Shown: one piece after another, positions 1 through 13,726 of the stretch | How positions within the stretch are numbered: the first letter of the stretch is position 1 | How the letters are laid out: each line of letters begins with the position of its first letter | Source of the DNA: Setaria digitata | Lineage: Eukaryota > Nematoda > Chromadorea > Rhabditida > Setariidae | Reading direction: 5' to 3' | DNA length: 64,000 bases | NCBI GenBank assembly: GCA_003640385.1 | Contig: RCAB01000273.1 | Coordinates: 1 to 64,000, forward strand | Notes under the pieces: generated by a model | Seen by the model: only the letters and a program-made list of their open reading frames with translations | Told to the model about the DNA's origin: nothing | Database searches by the model: none | Position numbers and translations under genes: made by a program

Positions 1-413
1 GAAAAAAAAAGCACTTATAAATTACAGTTGTACACTTATAAATTCTTCAATTCCGAACTTTAACTTCACAACTTTTCTTTTTCTTTCAAGTTGGTTTAAA
101 TACCTAATTGCTTGTAATTAAAACCTTAGCAGAGACATTGAGAGATGGCTTTTGGAAGCCAACTTAAGAAGCATCATAGTTGCACTTTTCATTTTCTTCA
201 CTTGCAAAATTTTTATATTCAGTATTCTCTCGTTGGTAAATGTTGGAGGAAAATGAGAATGGAACAGCAAAATTTAAAATTTATGGTAAAATTCGCAAAA
301 TATAATGAAAAACGAAAAAATATAACTGTGCTAAATTTGTAATTGAAAGAGTTAATTGAGTCTAGAACGCTAGCAATAGAGTAAGAACTATTTCTGATCT
401 TCAGGAAGCTAAA

Positions 414-728
414 ATGACTCTTAAAGATAATGTTTATTTTCTCATCTGTTTCCTGTTAAGCAGCAAAGTCGCATCCTGCAATATTCAGGCATTCTTATCA
501 CGAAAGTAAACATTTAAGTAATTATTTTTAAATTTCATTTCTTGTTTCCAATGAAATTTCAGGAAATTCATCCTGTGGATGGGAAAGCCGAAGGTTAAAT
601 ATTATAAAAAATTGAAATTGCGGACAAATTTAGAAAAAAATATTCAGAAGATAAATGTAATTGTGAAATTGAGGAACGAAATGTTCGATAGGTATTTGAT
701 TGAAGAGAGTAATACCTTAGTTCATTGA
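414..728 (+). CDS. candidate small secreted protein (85 aa, two exons)
   Basis: No family recognised. The proposed exons are 414-505 and 563-728, with the donor GTAAAC after codon position 2 and the acceptor ATTTCAG. The frame closes at TGA 726-728. A TCTTCAG site ends at 404, nine bases before the ATG, where an SL acceptor would sit. The N terminus looks like a signal peptide: a hydrophobic run at residues 7-16 (VYFLICFLLS), then VASC. The rest is short and lysine-rich. Against it: the 57-bp intron is shorter than those of the other genes here (about 80 bp upward), and Lys/Asn/Ile-rich frames arise by chance in AT-rich DNA. Confidence 0.3.
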
Positions 729-3700
729 TTCTTTTGTTTAAAAACATTTGGAAATCCTACAGGAAGTTCCAAAAGGGGCAAATTACTACTGGTAATTAAG
801 CGAATGGAAAAAGTTTAGCAATTTGCTTTCCTAAAGTTTGCTTCTGTATTGCTCCGAATAAGACTTCTAAAGTGTTTCAGTCATTCCAATTTTTCTAAGT
901 TGTTATTTTTTTTTTAATCAAAAGGCTATAAATTTCTTTTCCTTTCGCAATCCATGAATAATTAAAGCTAATCAATTAACTAATCTGCAGTTCAGTGTAA
1001 ACATTCAACTGTTAATCCTGTTATACTTAGCACGAAATATTAAATAAGATCACTTCTTTTTTATTTAGAAAAGACTGCTCTATTATTTAAGAATTTAGAA
1101 TTATTTCAAATCATTTGTGAGAAATCTTTTTCTCTTTTTTTCTCTTTTTTTTTTTTTGTTTAATCGAAATTGCACTTTTTCCAAAGGCTTTATTGAATGA
1201 TTTCAAATTTTTTAAAACACATTGCTTTGCTAAATTTTTATATTTTAAAATAAAACCTTTTCGCAACTGCGGAAAAATGGAAAAAAGAATTGTTTGTCAT
1301 TGAAATTACATTTAGAATTTGTGAAAAACAAGCAGATAAGTAGGTAGAATGTGTCATCCATCCAGTTAACAACTGCAGCCTTAATAATTAACAATCTTTT
1401 AAACACTAGTGGCTAATCTGCAATTTACAATCAGCTTAGGTAATTAGTAATTAGGAAAAAGGTGAAGTAATGAGATGACATGAAACAATTTTCATAACAA
1501 AATGATTGGATGGGAATTTGCAGACAATGATTTAGTCGACTAATAATTGAAAATTTCCACATATTTTAGAACTAGGCCCAAAGCCAACAGCAATATGAAT
1601 GGGTTTTTTTTGCTCAATGTGATAAACGATTTCACAAAATAATTTCAGAAACGACTTTGAGAATATAAATTGCTTATTTCCGAAATACTTCACTCCGAAA
1701 TTTTCATTGCCTGTTGGAAAACAAACTTAACTGCTTCCCTTCCAGTGCTATGCAATGCATAGATACTTCTTACTAAAATAAATTAAACAAAAACAAACAA
1801 TTACTCAAATCAATAGCACTGACCTAAATTATAACTGAAAATCTGATTCAGAAAGTATTGAACTAATTTTGGTGATAATGGATAAGCATGAAAAGGAAGC
1901 ATCGTAAAAAAGACGAGAATTGAATTTTTTGAGCGTCATTCTTTATTAGTTCTCTTTCTAGAAGAATTTTGAAAAATCAAATTTCGATTGGAAGCACTAC
2001 ATAATCAGTATGCATAATTGACCCTGAAATAGCTAGATTTTGTTGGCTTCATTTATAATCGTGAACATAAGGCAAAAAATCATTTTAACAAAATTCAGAA
2101 AATTTTTCGACCGGATACGATTGACTCTCTTTTGTTCAATATTCGCTATAATTAAGAGAAAGTTTTGCATTTCATTCGTTGAAAAATTACTGATATGTAC
2201 ATTGATTTGTCATTCTAAACATCGTTACTTGTTATCATTCACAACAGACTTTACTTCAACTTTAATTTTAAAATCTAATCCTGCCAAAATTCTCCATTTA
2301 TTATTATTGCCAATATATTTGTTCATTAACGAATTTAATAGTATATTTTTAAGAAAATTTTATGAATCAAAATTTAAGAAATATTCAAAAAGTGATATGA
2401 ACGAACTAATTAAGTAAGATGAAATTAAATGAAATTCCAAAAATGCAAAAAGCTAAAATCATTCATGGTCTAAAGTGGAAAAAATATTAAAAAAGGCTCT
2501 GTTCCACAAATGATTTTTCCAGTGGTCCTTTGACCTAATCATGCGAGCAACGATATCAGCAATTTTTGTGATAAATTTCATCAGATTTAACTCCATTACA
2601 TTCAGTGTTAATGCCACAAGTTTAGAGTTAAAATGAAGAAAGCTGACTTTTGCTAACCAATTAGTATAATTTCGTTTTGTTCAAGTCTATTTTTTGAACA
2701 ATTTAGTCAAAATTCTAATTACGCATAGCTCTTCAGCCTCTTAAAATTTACTTTCAAATATGTTTTTTTTTTTTTCTTTTTCATAACTGAGAAGCTGAGC
2801 TGATGACCTTAGAAGGTTCATGAATTTTCTTTGAAATTTCATTAGTTTTAAATAATTTAATAAAATTGATGAAACTTTAACAGTACTGATGAAAGTGATG
2901 AGAAAGAGAGATCATAATTATAATGTACTTTCGGAAAAAAATTCAGAAAATCAGAATTTCTTAGATAAAAGTAAAAAAAAAAAATAAAAATAGTAGTGGA
3001 GGAAAATAGGAAGTGTCGGATAAATGACAATCGATCATGTGGGTTAGGCAGTTTTCAAATCAAAATTTAAATAAGCGACAGAAAGCTGGCATGTAAATTC
3101 GGAAAAATGGCTGAAATTATTGCTTTGCAGACGAAGAATAGCTCACTTTTTTTTTCCCCCTCCCCTCTCTCCCTTTTTTTTTTTATCAAACAAAATTGTG
3201 CTAACCATTTTCATTACCGCTTTACGGATAAATTCTTGGTGATGCTACTGTAAGATAATTACTGTAATAAGAAGAATAAGAAGTAATCCATTCCCTCTTG
3301 CCTGAAAGGAAGGAAAAAGAAAAACTATGGAATGAATATCTTCATCGATATGACAAAATGTCATCAAGTACCTTAATGAACAGGAAAGGATAGCGACCGT
3401 AATTGTAAATAACTACCAAACGTTACAGCACCACAGAATTTGACAGCAATGACTCGCCCTGAAGAGAAAAAGAATTAACCAAAAATAGCATTTTCCGATG
3501 TTCAATACGAAATTAACACTGTGACGAAAATTCATCAGAGAAGTTTTTTTTTTAATATCTTGCAAAATGTTGCCGATATGAGAAGGGGGAGATTGGAAAA
3601 TCGCGGAAGGCTCGGACCGTAAAAGTAGGCCAATATTCCATTACGAGGAGCATTTCTATTTCTTGTCTCGAAAAAAAAAGGAATGCAATTCAATGAATAC

Positions 3701-6700
3701 TTATCAAAAAATGTATTAAAAACTTCTCTTCCTCCTAAAAAAAAAAAAAAGGAGAAAAATTGAAGAGATGCAATAGTAGAATTTAGGAAAACGATTTAAA
3801 AACTATTTACCGATCGATCAATTGCTAGAGGAACATTAAAAAATATAACTTATTGATTGTTTAAGTTTTAATGACACACCGGTACTTTTCTTTCTCTAGA
3901 TTACACTGTCAGAGATAGCATAGTTTATACAGAGTCTTAGAAAGGAGTTCAGTCTCGCTATATCTAAATTATTGCAATTAGGAAATTCGTTGTTCAAGAT
4001 GGAAATTTTTCCGTGAAATCTCTCATTTGTATAGGAAAACATAGTACAGAAACATTTAGCATGTGGTTGCTTTTAATTAATAAATCAAACTCATAAGAGA
4101 AAATTACTGAAACAAAAGATGATAATATGAGATAATCATTTACAGGATCAACTAAAGAAAGAATCTTTTGTTTTTTTTTTCTTAATTTTAAACCACTTAA
4201 AATTTTGGTGAAAAATTTATTTTTGCATCGAAGTATGATATATGACTAGAAAAAAAAAACAACGCTTATCTTTAAAGCAGCAAATTGCAAAATATGCATT
4301 CTATTAAAAAAAAAAAAATACTTGATTGGTGCCTTATTATCTTTTATTTTTATTATCAGATTTTGATTATTTTTCGCATCTTTTAATCACCTAAATCTAG
4401 CTAGCCAAAAAATGAGTCGTTAAAGTTTGTCAAAGAAAGAAAAAAAAAAGCATTTATCGGGAAAGATAAAAGATATGATAGAAGTGTGGGAATCAAAGAA
4501 TGAAGGAAGCAAACAAGTACTTTTGGCTAGTTCCAATTAGATTACAGTTTACTTGAATTATTGAGTCTTTAATTAATTTCGACATCTTAATAAAAACTGC
4601 TTCAGTACTCAACTTTCCGAAAAATGATAAGCACTTATTTCCAGATTCGAAAGGCCTAAATTCTAAACACATTGAGATGAATTATAAAGGTGAAAAGAAA
4701 ATTGATGTGAAAAGGGTCTGAACCAAGAGCTGCTCATTCGGAATCAATTCTTGACTATTATTAAATTCTATCTCCTCATATCGAGAATATATGGTTCTAT
4801 AATTCACAAAAACACATAATTTTTCAAATTCATTTTTAACTACCGTTCTTTTTTGAGCCGAAACAGTTGCACATAAAAAAAGTTTGGTAATTATATTGAA
4901 TTTGACTGAAGAGGCAATGAAGTGTCAAATATAACCTGACAAGGACTTTTTCTTTCTGCACACTGAACTATCAATCAGAAGGAAACCAGAAAGTTAAAAT
5001 TTCTTTAATTAAAGGAAAATTCACAAATTTCCAAAAAAAAAAAAAACCATCATTACTCATCAGTTACTAAAACGAAAGTACAAAGGTCATTCAGACATCT
5101 TTCTGAATTTGCTTCCCTTTTTATTACAGTAATTTGATCAAAGAGCTTACCTCGTAGGGTTTTTTTTTTCTTTTGGTGCTACCGTACACCTAGACAGATC
5201 CTGTCACAATACCTACTACCTGACCTTCTCAACCTGAGGAGAAAGAAGCGATCCTACTGCTGACTGACTTCTCCATCCGAAACTTGTCTAGATATTGTTC
5301 ATAAAATGCTAAAGTGTTTTTGATTAATTTGTTTCTTCAATCTCGAGCATATTTTCGTTGTAAAGCATGCACTTGTCTGCATTGTTCTCTGTAATATAAC
5401 TTCTAGTAGAAAGAGATAAAAATTACTGACTAATTCGTTTATTATTTCTAAAACAGTTCAATCTATGGCAGCACTCTTTCCACCATCATCGATTAATTTC
5501 CATTTTCGAGATCGAAAGAATAGCTCATATTTAAGTTAGTAAAATCTTTCACTTTTAAATATTTCATATAAATGGTGGCACATTAAGATGGATGATTTAA
5601 AAAATCTAATAGCGAAATGAATTTAAATCAAGTGAAATTGAAATTGCATGGTAACTAAACAATACCGTGCATGTAATATGAAGCGACTTTCAAGCAGCAT
5701 ATTCAAAATTAATTATACCTTAAAAAAAAAAAAAAAAAAAAAGAAATGTTCTGATGCAAATCTACACGAGTCTGCTTCTTTTGAATTTCAAAACATGAAA
5801 TAGAGTAATAGGAAATCAGATAGAATTTTCAGCGGTGAAATTTATTGCACATAAAAGGCACATTCACTATTAGACTGATAGAAGCTAGCAGGAAAGATTA
5901 AAAGAGTTTATTATTATCTCAGCATTTGCAATATTTCATTTTATTTCTATATCAATACGTTTAGTGATATTATTTATCTGTGAAATTATCAAGATATTTT
6001 GACCTAGTGATATCAGTTTTTCTTGTAGGAAGTTTCTATTAAGAATGAAATAATTCAAATAACTTTCAGTATTTCTGCATTCCTGAATTCATGTATTTTT
6101 TTAAATCAAGTTTAAGACGAATTCTCTACAGATCACTATAGTGCGGTTTAAAAAGGATTCAAGAGTAAAAGGGATATGTGCAGTTTGGATATGCTACAGA
6201 AGTGCAACTGATAAAGTCGGAAAGTTAGTAGATAAGAAAAAGTCTTGTGACTTAGCTATTCAAATTATAAAAAAGATGATTACAGAATCTTATCATCATG
6301 ATTTTATTGTTTTTCTCATTTGAATTTTAAAAAATTCCGTTTGCTAAAAAAAAAAATGTAATCAGCAATATCTGAAACTTAACTTGCTGAATGATTACTA
6401 CTTTTTGAAAACAGATAACAAATTCATTATTGATTTCTTATTAAAGAAAAAAAAAAGAGAATTTTAAGTTTATTTGAGCTCTTAGAAAAATCTCTGTATT
6501 AAAGAAACCGGTAAAATGAGATGGGAGGGGAAGCATATTAAAAATTGTGAATTCCGTTAACTTTCATCTTGATACTTTTATATATTTCTGTCTACTTGCA
6601 TGATTTTTTTATCGGAAAAGAAAAAATTAAAATTGATCGGTTCTAAAATCATGACAAGCATAGATTGGTTTTCTTGCATCATTAGAAAAGGAGAAAAATT

Positions 6701-7350
6701 GTTCTTCAGGGACTGCGTTTTTGTCTTCATCTTCTACTTTTTCTCTGATCACTTTGGAAATTCCACTTATTCAGTCAAATCTGAACTCGTTCTTGGATTT
6801 AGCATATCTGATTTTGGTTCAGCAAAGCACTTCTGTATTTTTTATATTTTATTTCTTCAATGAACTTAATGCACAACAATTTCAATTCTGTTGGTTTCGT
6901 CTGCTCGAAACCTCTGGACGTCAACCTCCGCAGCTTGATCTCGACTTTCCTCAAGTCTCAAGAGATTATATCGCTCCGTGTTGATCATTGTACTTCGTGA
7001 TCATCTGAGTGATGTTATCACTCTTGTCTGATCTTTTCCCTCTTCTCTCATCAAGGCAACGCTGTTTCTCACTGGTTGAAAGTTCGTTACTTCAATTAAG
7101 CAGAAGTGAAGGCTTAAAATAAGAATAACTTTCAACTTCTCGACTCTGTGAATTCCACGTTTGTCCGTTCACCGCGTGAAACGAGTTTCTTTACGATGCG
7201 CATCTCATCACATATCGATAGATTGATCAACGCCGATGGCAGAAGAAAGAGGAAGAGGAAAACTGATCGAGAACTGGGTCGACAGCAATGGGACATTTCG
7301 GATACTTCATGAAAGACGCCCCTTCCTCCTTACTACAACTACCACTTTGT
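729..7350. other. AT-rich stretch without a recognised gene
   Basis: I see no gene I can support here. The stretch is dense in A and T homopolymers. The longest open frame (2040-2417, plus strand) has no ATG until near its end and is rich in Phe, Leu, Ile and Lys, as chance frames in such DNA are. The last 350 bases are somewhat richer in G and C and are the likely promoter region of the thioredoxin-like gene that follows. Confidence 0.5.
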
Positions 7351-7352
7351 AG
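7351..7352 (+). promoter_or_regulatory. probable spliced-leader acceptor that decides the thioredoxin start
   Basis: A pyrimidine-rich tract (from about 7320) ends in TTTGTAG one base before the ATG at 7354. In nematodes this is the usual position of a trans-splice acceptor. It favours 7354 over the in-frame upstream ATG at 7288, because the signal peptide then begins at residue 1. Confidence 0.55.
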
Positions 7353-7353
7353 G

Positions 7354-9771
7354 ATGTTCGACTGTACTATCTGCATCTTTTTCAGCACTGTCCTCCTTCT
7401 GCTTCCGTCAAATATTGATGCTGATTTCGATACCAAACAAATCTACCAAAATCCGCTATCACATGGTTAGTTAGCAATTAATCTTAATTAAAAATTTGAC
7501 AATTTCACATTCTTCTAACTGAGCTAACAGGAGTTTTTAGCTATCTAGTAGTTTCAAGTGATCTCAATGATTAACTATGTCACACTGTCAGGTGAAACAG
7601 TGCATCATCACCTGTGGATGTCGCTGAAATGCAAAACTTTTTCACTCCCTTCAAGTATAGGCCAATAAGTCTGTCCGTTTATTCTAACTCATTAACTCAT
7701 TCCTCTGATTTTGGAGGTTTTGGCGAAGACATCGACTGGGTGAAGTGGGAAGATGCCGTGGAATTGGCGATGGAAGTGAACAAACCGATTTTCCTCCTAG
7801 TGCACAAATCGTGGTGCCATGCATGTAAAGGTTAGTCCTCACACTTTTCTCACTTCTCTCAATTTGCTCTTTAGCATTCCGTTTTTCCGGAAACGATTTT
7901 CAGTATTTCAACTGGATATTCCAATGTTCAGAAGAGCTCGGAGCAAAAAAATTTACAATGCCTAATTGAATTTGGACAAAGTTGAGCTAATTTTGCTTAC
8001 CTTTGGCACTCTGTCAATAAATGCGCTGGATAGCTCTGCTCTCGAAATAATTCTAATTTTAGCACTCAAAAAGACATTTCAACAATCAAATGCTCGAAAG
8101 GCATTCAAAAAGCTCTCGGAATACTTTGTTATGGTAAATACGGAAGACGATGATGAGCCGTACGAAGAAGAATATAGGCCAGACGGGAAATACATCCCAC
8201 GTGTGCTTTTCCTAGGTGAGTAGTAGTAGCACTAGCTAAGTCAACTTTGATACTAAGAGAGTATTGCTAGGAGTTCATTTCAGGCAAGTGCCAGCAAATA
8301 TTTCCCTCTTCTCTCTGAGGCTATGCGTTCTGCAAGATACTGAAAAATTATCAGCCAGTGGAATGTGATGTTAGAATTGCGTGAGGGAATTTTGAAAGGC
8401 TCTAAGTGCTTAGATGAAATTCTTTTTATAATTGAAATTTTTTTTTTCTTTTGCATTTAAGTATTTTATGAAGTATACCTTATGATATATATATATATAT
8501 ACAAGATTATATATCTGTTGATTTCTCCAATTTTGAGTCACGGAGAGTCAATTAAGGATATTAAGAAATTTGGAAAATAAAAAAAGCAAAATCTAAATCA
8601 TAAAAATAATGGACCAAAATTGTCCTCAGTAGGATGCCATCTATATGCTATTAAACCAAGCAGTTTATTTTTAAAATCCGGTCAAATGTCTGCTTACCAA
8701 AGGTCGAGATCTACAAGTTACTACTGGCAATTTTATCTCAAAAAAAAAAAAGCTTTCTTCATTCATATGGTTTATCAATTTTGTTCATTCGTAAAAGAGA
8801 TTTTGTGGTTGCTTTATTTTTAATTGAAATAAATTAAATAAAAAAGAAATAAAGATTTATTGAATTCTATAAATTAAAAAAATTTAATTTTTAATTCTTG
8901 CCGTTTTTCTTTATCATTTTAATCAGTATTGTCAGTTTATTTATTGCATTTTTTTTTAACTTTTTGACAGTTTCGTGATTTCTGCTCCATTCTTTCCTAA
9001 ATTTAAAACTTCTTTATACCAATTTCAGATAAAAATGGTGATTTGTTGCCACAGTTTAAAAATAAAAAAGCAGAATACAAAAATTACGCCTATTATTATT
9101 CATCGCCCGCCGATGTACTCAATTCAATGAAGGATGTTTTACGTCATTATAATATTGATGTTAGTTTTTAAAAAGTTAAATTTTCTAGATCATTACTCTA
9201 TAAATAACAAACACTGTTGTGAGAGATGAATTAAAAACTAAATTTCCTTTAACAGCAAGTCTAATTGATAAGTTTAAAAGTGATAAAAGAATCATTTTTC
9301 CGGGTTTTTTTTTTTAGAAGTATAAATATTTTCATCAGCAATCATTCCAGTGATAGCGATATTTTCCATTTTATCGATTCCGCATTTCATTTTATACGCT
9401 TCGAAACTTTTCTTACGATTTAATTTTCCATGAAGAATAGTTCTACCTGTATTTTCTTCCTTCAGAATCTATCTGATTTTAGGATAACAACATCTACACT
9501 CAGCCAGTATTGCAAAATTAAAAAAAAAAATTTAATATTGGCTTACTTATCTTCGGCTTATATTCAGCCTCTTTTTTGTTTAAAAAGACCTGAATTCCGA
9601 ATTCTGTTCGCACTGTATTAAAATGACATATTTTAGGTTCCAGAGATGAAGAGAGGTCCAAAGCTGGAACCAAACAAATCAACTGCTGATGAAAATGAAA
9701 AATCATCGGAAGAGAAGGTGACGAAAGAAAAAACGACAAAAAGCGAAAAGAGTAGCAAATCTGAATTATAG
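7354..9771 (+). CDS. TXNDC12/ERp18-like ER thioredoxin-domain protein
   Basis: Exons: 7354-7465, 7717-7830, 8063-8215, 9029-9159 and 9637-9771, with the frame continuous to TAG (214 aa). Residues 1-20 form a signal peptide ([15 protein letters not shown] core). The mature part begins near the family's GFG..I.W segment. The redox motif is W-C-H-A-C (Cys71 and Cys74) within HKSWCHACK, where the human protein has WCGAC. Next come the acidic VNTEDDDEP block and the YIPR cis-proline loop. The protein ends in a Lys/Glu/Ser-rich tail and KSEL, an ER-retrieval type C terminus. The TXNDC12 family are small thiol-disulphide oxidoreductases of the ER lumen. The charged tail of about 45 residues makes it longer than the human protein (172 aa). 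An in-frame ATG at 7288 would add 22 residues. AATAAA at 10001-10006 may be its poly(A) signal. Confidence 0.9.
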
Positions 9772-11823
9772 ATTCTAGAATTCATACAGTACTAAAATAT
9801 GCTTCTGAAATTCCGTAGGATTAAATGACACGTCATTAACGTAAATCGTTTATTCCTTTTGAGAAGTGAATTCAGGTATATGTGGAAAAAACTCTTGCCT
9901 TCCAGGAAATGCATCACATTTCGTACAATGTATATAATACGTTCGCTTGTTTTTTTTAAAAAAATTATTTCTAGCAAAAAAATCTTGTCACAATAGATGA
10001 ATAAAAATAAAAATTTCAGATTTTTCCAAATATTAATTTGTAATTACGACAATTAGTATGCTAATCAGTCTACTTAGGTAATGCACAAATGATTTGCTAA
10101 TCATAATTTACAGTATTGTTATGATTTGAAATATTTCTGTTTATTATCATCAACTACTAATTGTTATTATTATATTGCTACTATTACTGTCTTACATGAG
10201 TGTTGTGAAGAGAAAATTTTTTTTTCGGAAACAAATCGAAAATTGTAATTTTAAAGCAATATTAAATTTTGTTTTCACTAGCTTTCTTTTTTGGTCTTCT
10301 AAGGCTTTTTTTTAGCCATCTCTATTCCTTTTGTTTTCCTCCTTTGACAACTTTTATTACCTAATTATCTAAATGAATAGTCTCCATTTCATTTCCTTTC
10401 AGCTATTCAACATAATATCTTCTCAACAAACAAGTTTATGAGAAAATTTATTCTAAAAGTTGACAGTTGCATAGACTCAACAAAAATAACAGTACCTGTC
10501 CAGCAAAGTTAAACATTAGCTAAGCTATAAAAACGATACCAATCATTTCACATTTGAACTGGTTTTTTTTTTTTTTTTTTCGAGCACTAAAAAAAATATA
10601 AAAACAGCAAGTGCATTTTCATTTCGCATAAATAACATCTCTAAAATTAATAGTATTACAATGTATTAAACTATTTTTTAATTTATTTAAAACTTCCGAA
10701 TATCCGATGATGCTCATTCAGCCTCCGGAACTCAATATCCTTTTAATATCATGAAATGATATTGAGATTTTCAGAGAATCGCAATGCATTTTATACGACT
10801 TCTCAGAAGCACTGATGTTATCAAGAAAATCACCAAAAGCTTAAGTTATCAGCAACTTTATGATATGATAAATGTTTTGATATTTAAATGAACGCAAGTT
10901 TTCAATAATTTTTTCATCCCTAAACTTATAGTAATACCAAATGTACACCGAAAAATGCAGAGAAAGTAGCTTCTGTGATGAAAAACTTTCCCACATGTTC
11001 CTTTTCAGGAATGTTTTAATGGTACCAGCTAAAGCCATTAGTTCTCCTCTACTGTCATTAATGGAAACCATTTTCTTGCTTCGCAATTTGAGATCTTTTA
11101 CTTTCACACTTCTATTTCTATTCAGTGTTTTAGAAAAGCATCAAAGCACAAGCTTGATATATTTTATATCAACCTAGAAGATTAACAATTCAGTAAAAAA
11201 AAAAAAAAACTATGCAATTAAACATTCAATTAATTTCGATAATTCCAATTGCGCATCATCCAGTAGCACTCTATTAAATGAATCATTATTGCTGATGGAT
11301 TTCCATGCAATTCGAAATTTCTTTCCAATTTGTGAAATGTACAAATCATGGTTCTCATTAAACAAAATCATTAGCGTAGGCAGAATTTTTGAACTATGTC
11401 GAGATCTGGATAAACTTTAAGGCAAAAACTTAATTAAATTGAAAAAATTTAAAAACTTAGCTGACTTTAATTTTCAAGAAACGGTTCAACAGACCTGACT
11501 GAAAAGAATTTCATATTCAATTACAGCTCTTTTCAAAAATGATCGTTGCAGGCCTGAAATTTTTTCTCAATCTTCTCACATTAATTTAAAAATTACTTCT
11601 AGAAAATTATCTAATTCATGTCTTCCTCTGCCCCATCTCATGATTAATAAGTATTTGAAATCTAAAACTTTATCCAGCATCAATTTTTATTTATATGGAG
11701 GTGAATGTTGCTCATCGGTCGGTGCTGTCAAATTTCATCCGGAAAAGAGAATGCAAACATTTAATTTTTTTATTATAAAATTTCAAATCAAATACTCATT
11801 GCCAAACTGTTGGTAGTTTCATT

Positions 11824-11957
11824 CATTCATTTTAATACTTTCTACTTCAGTTTGGTTCAGTACCGCAATTGATGTNCATTCATTTTATATTTCATTTTAA
11901 TACTTCATTCATTTTAATACTTTCTACTTCAGTTTGGTTCAGTACCGCAATTGATGT
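11824..11957. repeat. contig-edge duplication around a single n (about 52 bp)
   Basis: Bases 11824-11875 recur at 11906-11957 with no difference I can see. A lone n at 11876 and 29 intervening bases lie between them. A single n between two copies of one sequence is typical of scaffolding in which overlapping contigs were joined but not merged. Confidence 0.8.
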
Positions 11958-13473
11958 AAAAAGTTATCACTTGACATTCAAATCATTTTTTTATTTAAAA
12001 ATGCGGCGAATGAGAATCCAAACCTTCGACATGAAAGTATGCATAGCTTTCTGAAAATTTCTCCTCTTTTCTTTCATTTCCTTTTCTTTTCAATTAGATA
12101 ATTATTTAAGCTGCATGCAGAGATGGATAGCTGCCGAATGACCTTTAACCCCCCGCTGGACACTATTGCATCGTTGCATCATAAGCCATCATTATCCTTG
12201 TTGAAGTTTTGATGATCCGAACATGCAGCTACAGAAGAGGAATGAAAGCCTTCCAACTTATGCAATGTTACCGTTCTTACAAATTTTCAGATGCCTTACC
12301 GTTATCGGTATCGAAAATGTGTGTTCCTTCATGTTGCCGAGTCATTTACATAATTGTTGAACCACAGCAATCAGAATCACTGTGGCACTGGTAACCTTTA
12401 CTGCTTGACCTTTCAAGCTAACACTACCCATTGGTTCCCATTTAGTACAAATTTTGTCACTAATCTAAATTGATAGTTTCCGGTCTGGCACAAAAGATGA
12501 GTCTCATAACAAATGAATTCATTCTGCCCTAGTGCTTCCAGAATTAGTGCCCGAGCTGACCGATATCATATATCATGATGCTTCTTCTAAGATGAACAGT
12601 AACTACTAGACGAGTCACTTCTCTTGAGTATTTAATTGCCCGTTACTAATGTGGTACTAGCTTATGGCACTGTATCAAGCAATTAGCCAGGAATTGAGGT
12701 TAAATAGCAATATTTAGCAAATTTTACATGAATTTCTAATCGTCGCTTCAGATGAAAAAGATCTGTCTGGTACAAGACATCGTTTGTAGTTTATCCCAAT
12801 CCAAAGCCCTATTTTTTCAAAGTTTTAAACTTCATGAATTGACTAACTTGTTTGCTTGCACAATATTCTTATGCCATTTAATTAATCTATTTAAGTTTAC
12901 TTAATGTAGTAATTACAATTGAGAAGTTCTATTTAGACTAGACTTATTAATGCGATTGTTTTATGCAAAATGAAAAATGAAGCCTGGATATGAATAAATT
13001 CAAACAATTCCAAAATTTTAATCTAAAAATACTAAAAAAAAAACTAGAAGAAATACGAAATCTTCTCAAGCAAGAAAGAGAAGAAATTAGAAAAAGTGTT
13101 GATAATAGATGGCATCCTGCTGTGTGTTGAACTTTGCTACTGAAGTGGCAAAGACCGCTACCGATCGTATGACAATTATAATTATCTTAAAAATAAATAA
13201 GGCATCTTGCAAAAGAAGAACTTTAACAAAGCAGGTTGAAAAGCACAAATAAGTTTGCCGACAAAATGTACTACGGATAACTTAATATCAAATTACAAGT
13301 GTTTATTATCATATTGGCAACAATTTTTCGGTCGATCTGACTTGGCTTAAGGACAGAATGTCGGCCAAGTCATATTTCAAAATTTTCGACAAAAGAAAAA
13401 AAAAACTCACATGAAAGAGATGAAATGTGGAGAAAGTAAGTTGTATACTGGCCAATCTACAAACATAATTTAT

Positions 13474-13717
13474 GTAAATGCACAATAGGTGGAATTGGAT
13501 TTTGACTATTATCTTCCACACATATTTCATTTTACTAGAATTTTTTTTAAAATGAAATTACCTTCCGGTGCTATTAAAGTATTTATAAGTTGCANGTAAA
13601 TGCACAATAGGTGGAATTGGATGTTGACTATTATCTTCCACACATATTTCATTTTACTAGAATTTTTTTTTAAAATGAAATTACCTTCCGGTGCTATTAA
13701 AGTATTTATAAGTTGCA
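13474..13717. repeat. contig-edge duplication around a single n (about 121 bp)
   Basis: Bases 13474-13594 recur at 13596-13717, separated only by an n at 13595. The copies differ by one substitution and one base in a T run. The second copy ends ten bases short of the neurogenin stop codon, so the 3' UTR is the part affected. Confidence 0.85.
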
Positions 13718-13726
13718 AATTAAAAT

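Larger units (their letters stand above)
9772..13726. other. intergenic, no recognised gene
   Basis: This is 3' UTR and AT-rich intergenic DNA. A short ATG frame directly behind TTTTCAG near 12291 runs only 20 codons, and I do not call it. The stretch contains two contig-edge duplications, listed separately. Confidence 0.5.

Noticed and set aside
2040..2417. 125-codon open frame on the plus strand
   Set aside because: It starts at a non-ATG codon, its only Met codon is near the end, and its Phe/Leu/Ile/Lys composition is what AT-rich DNA gives by chance. No splice partner was seen.
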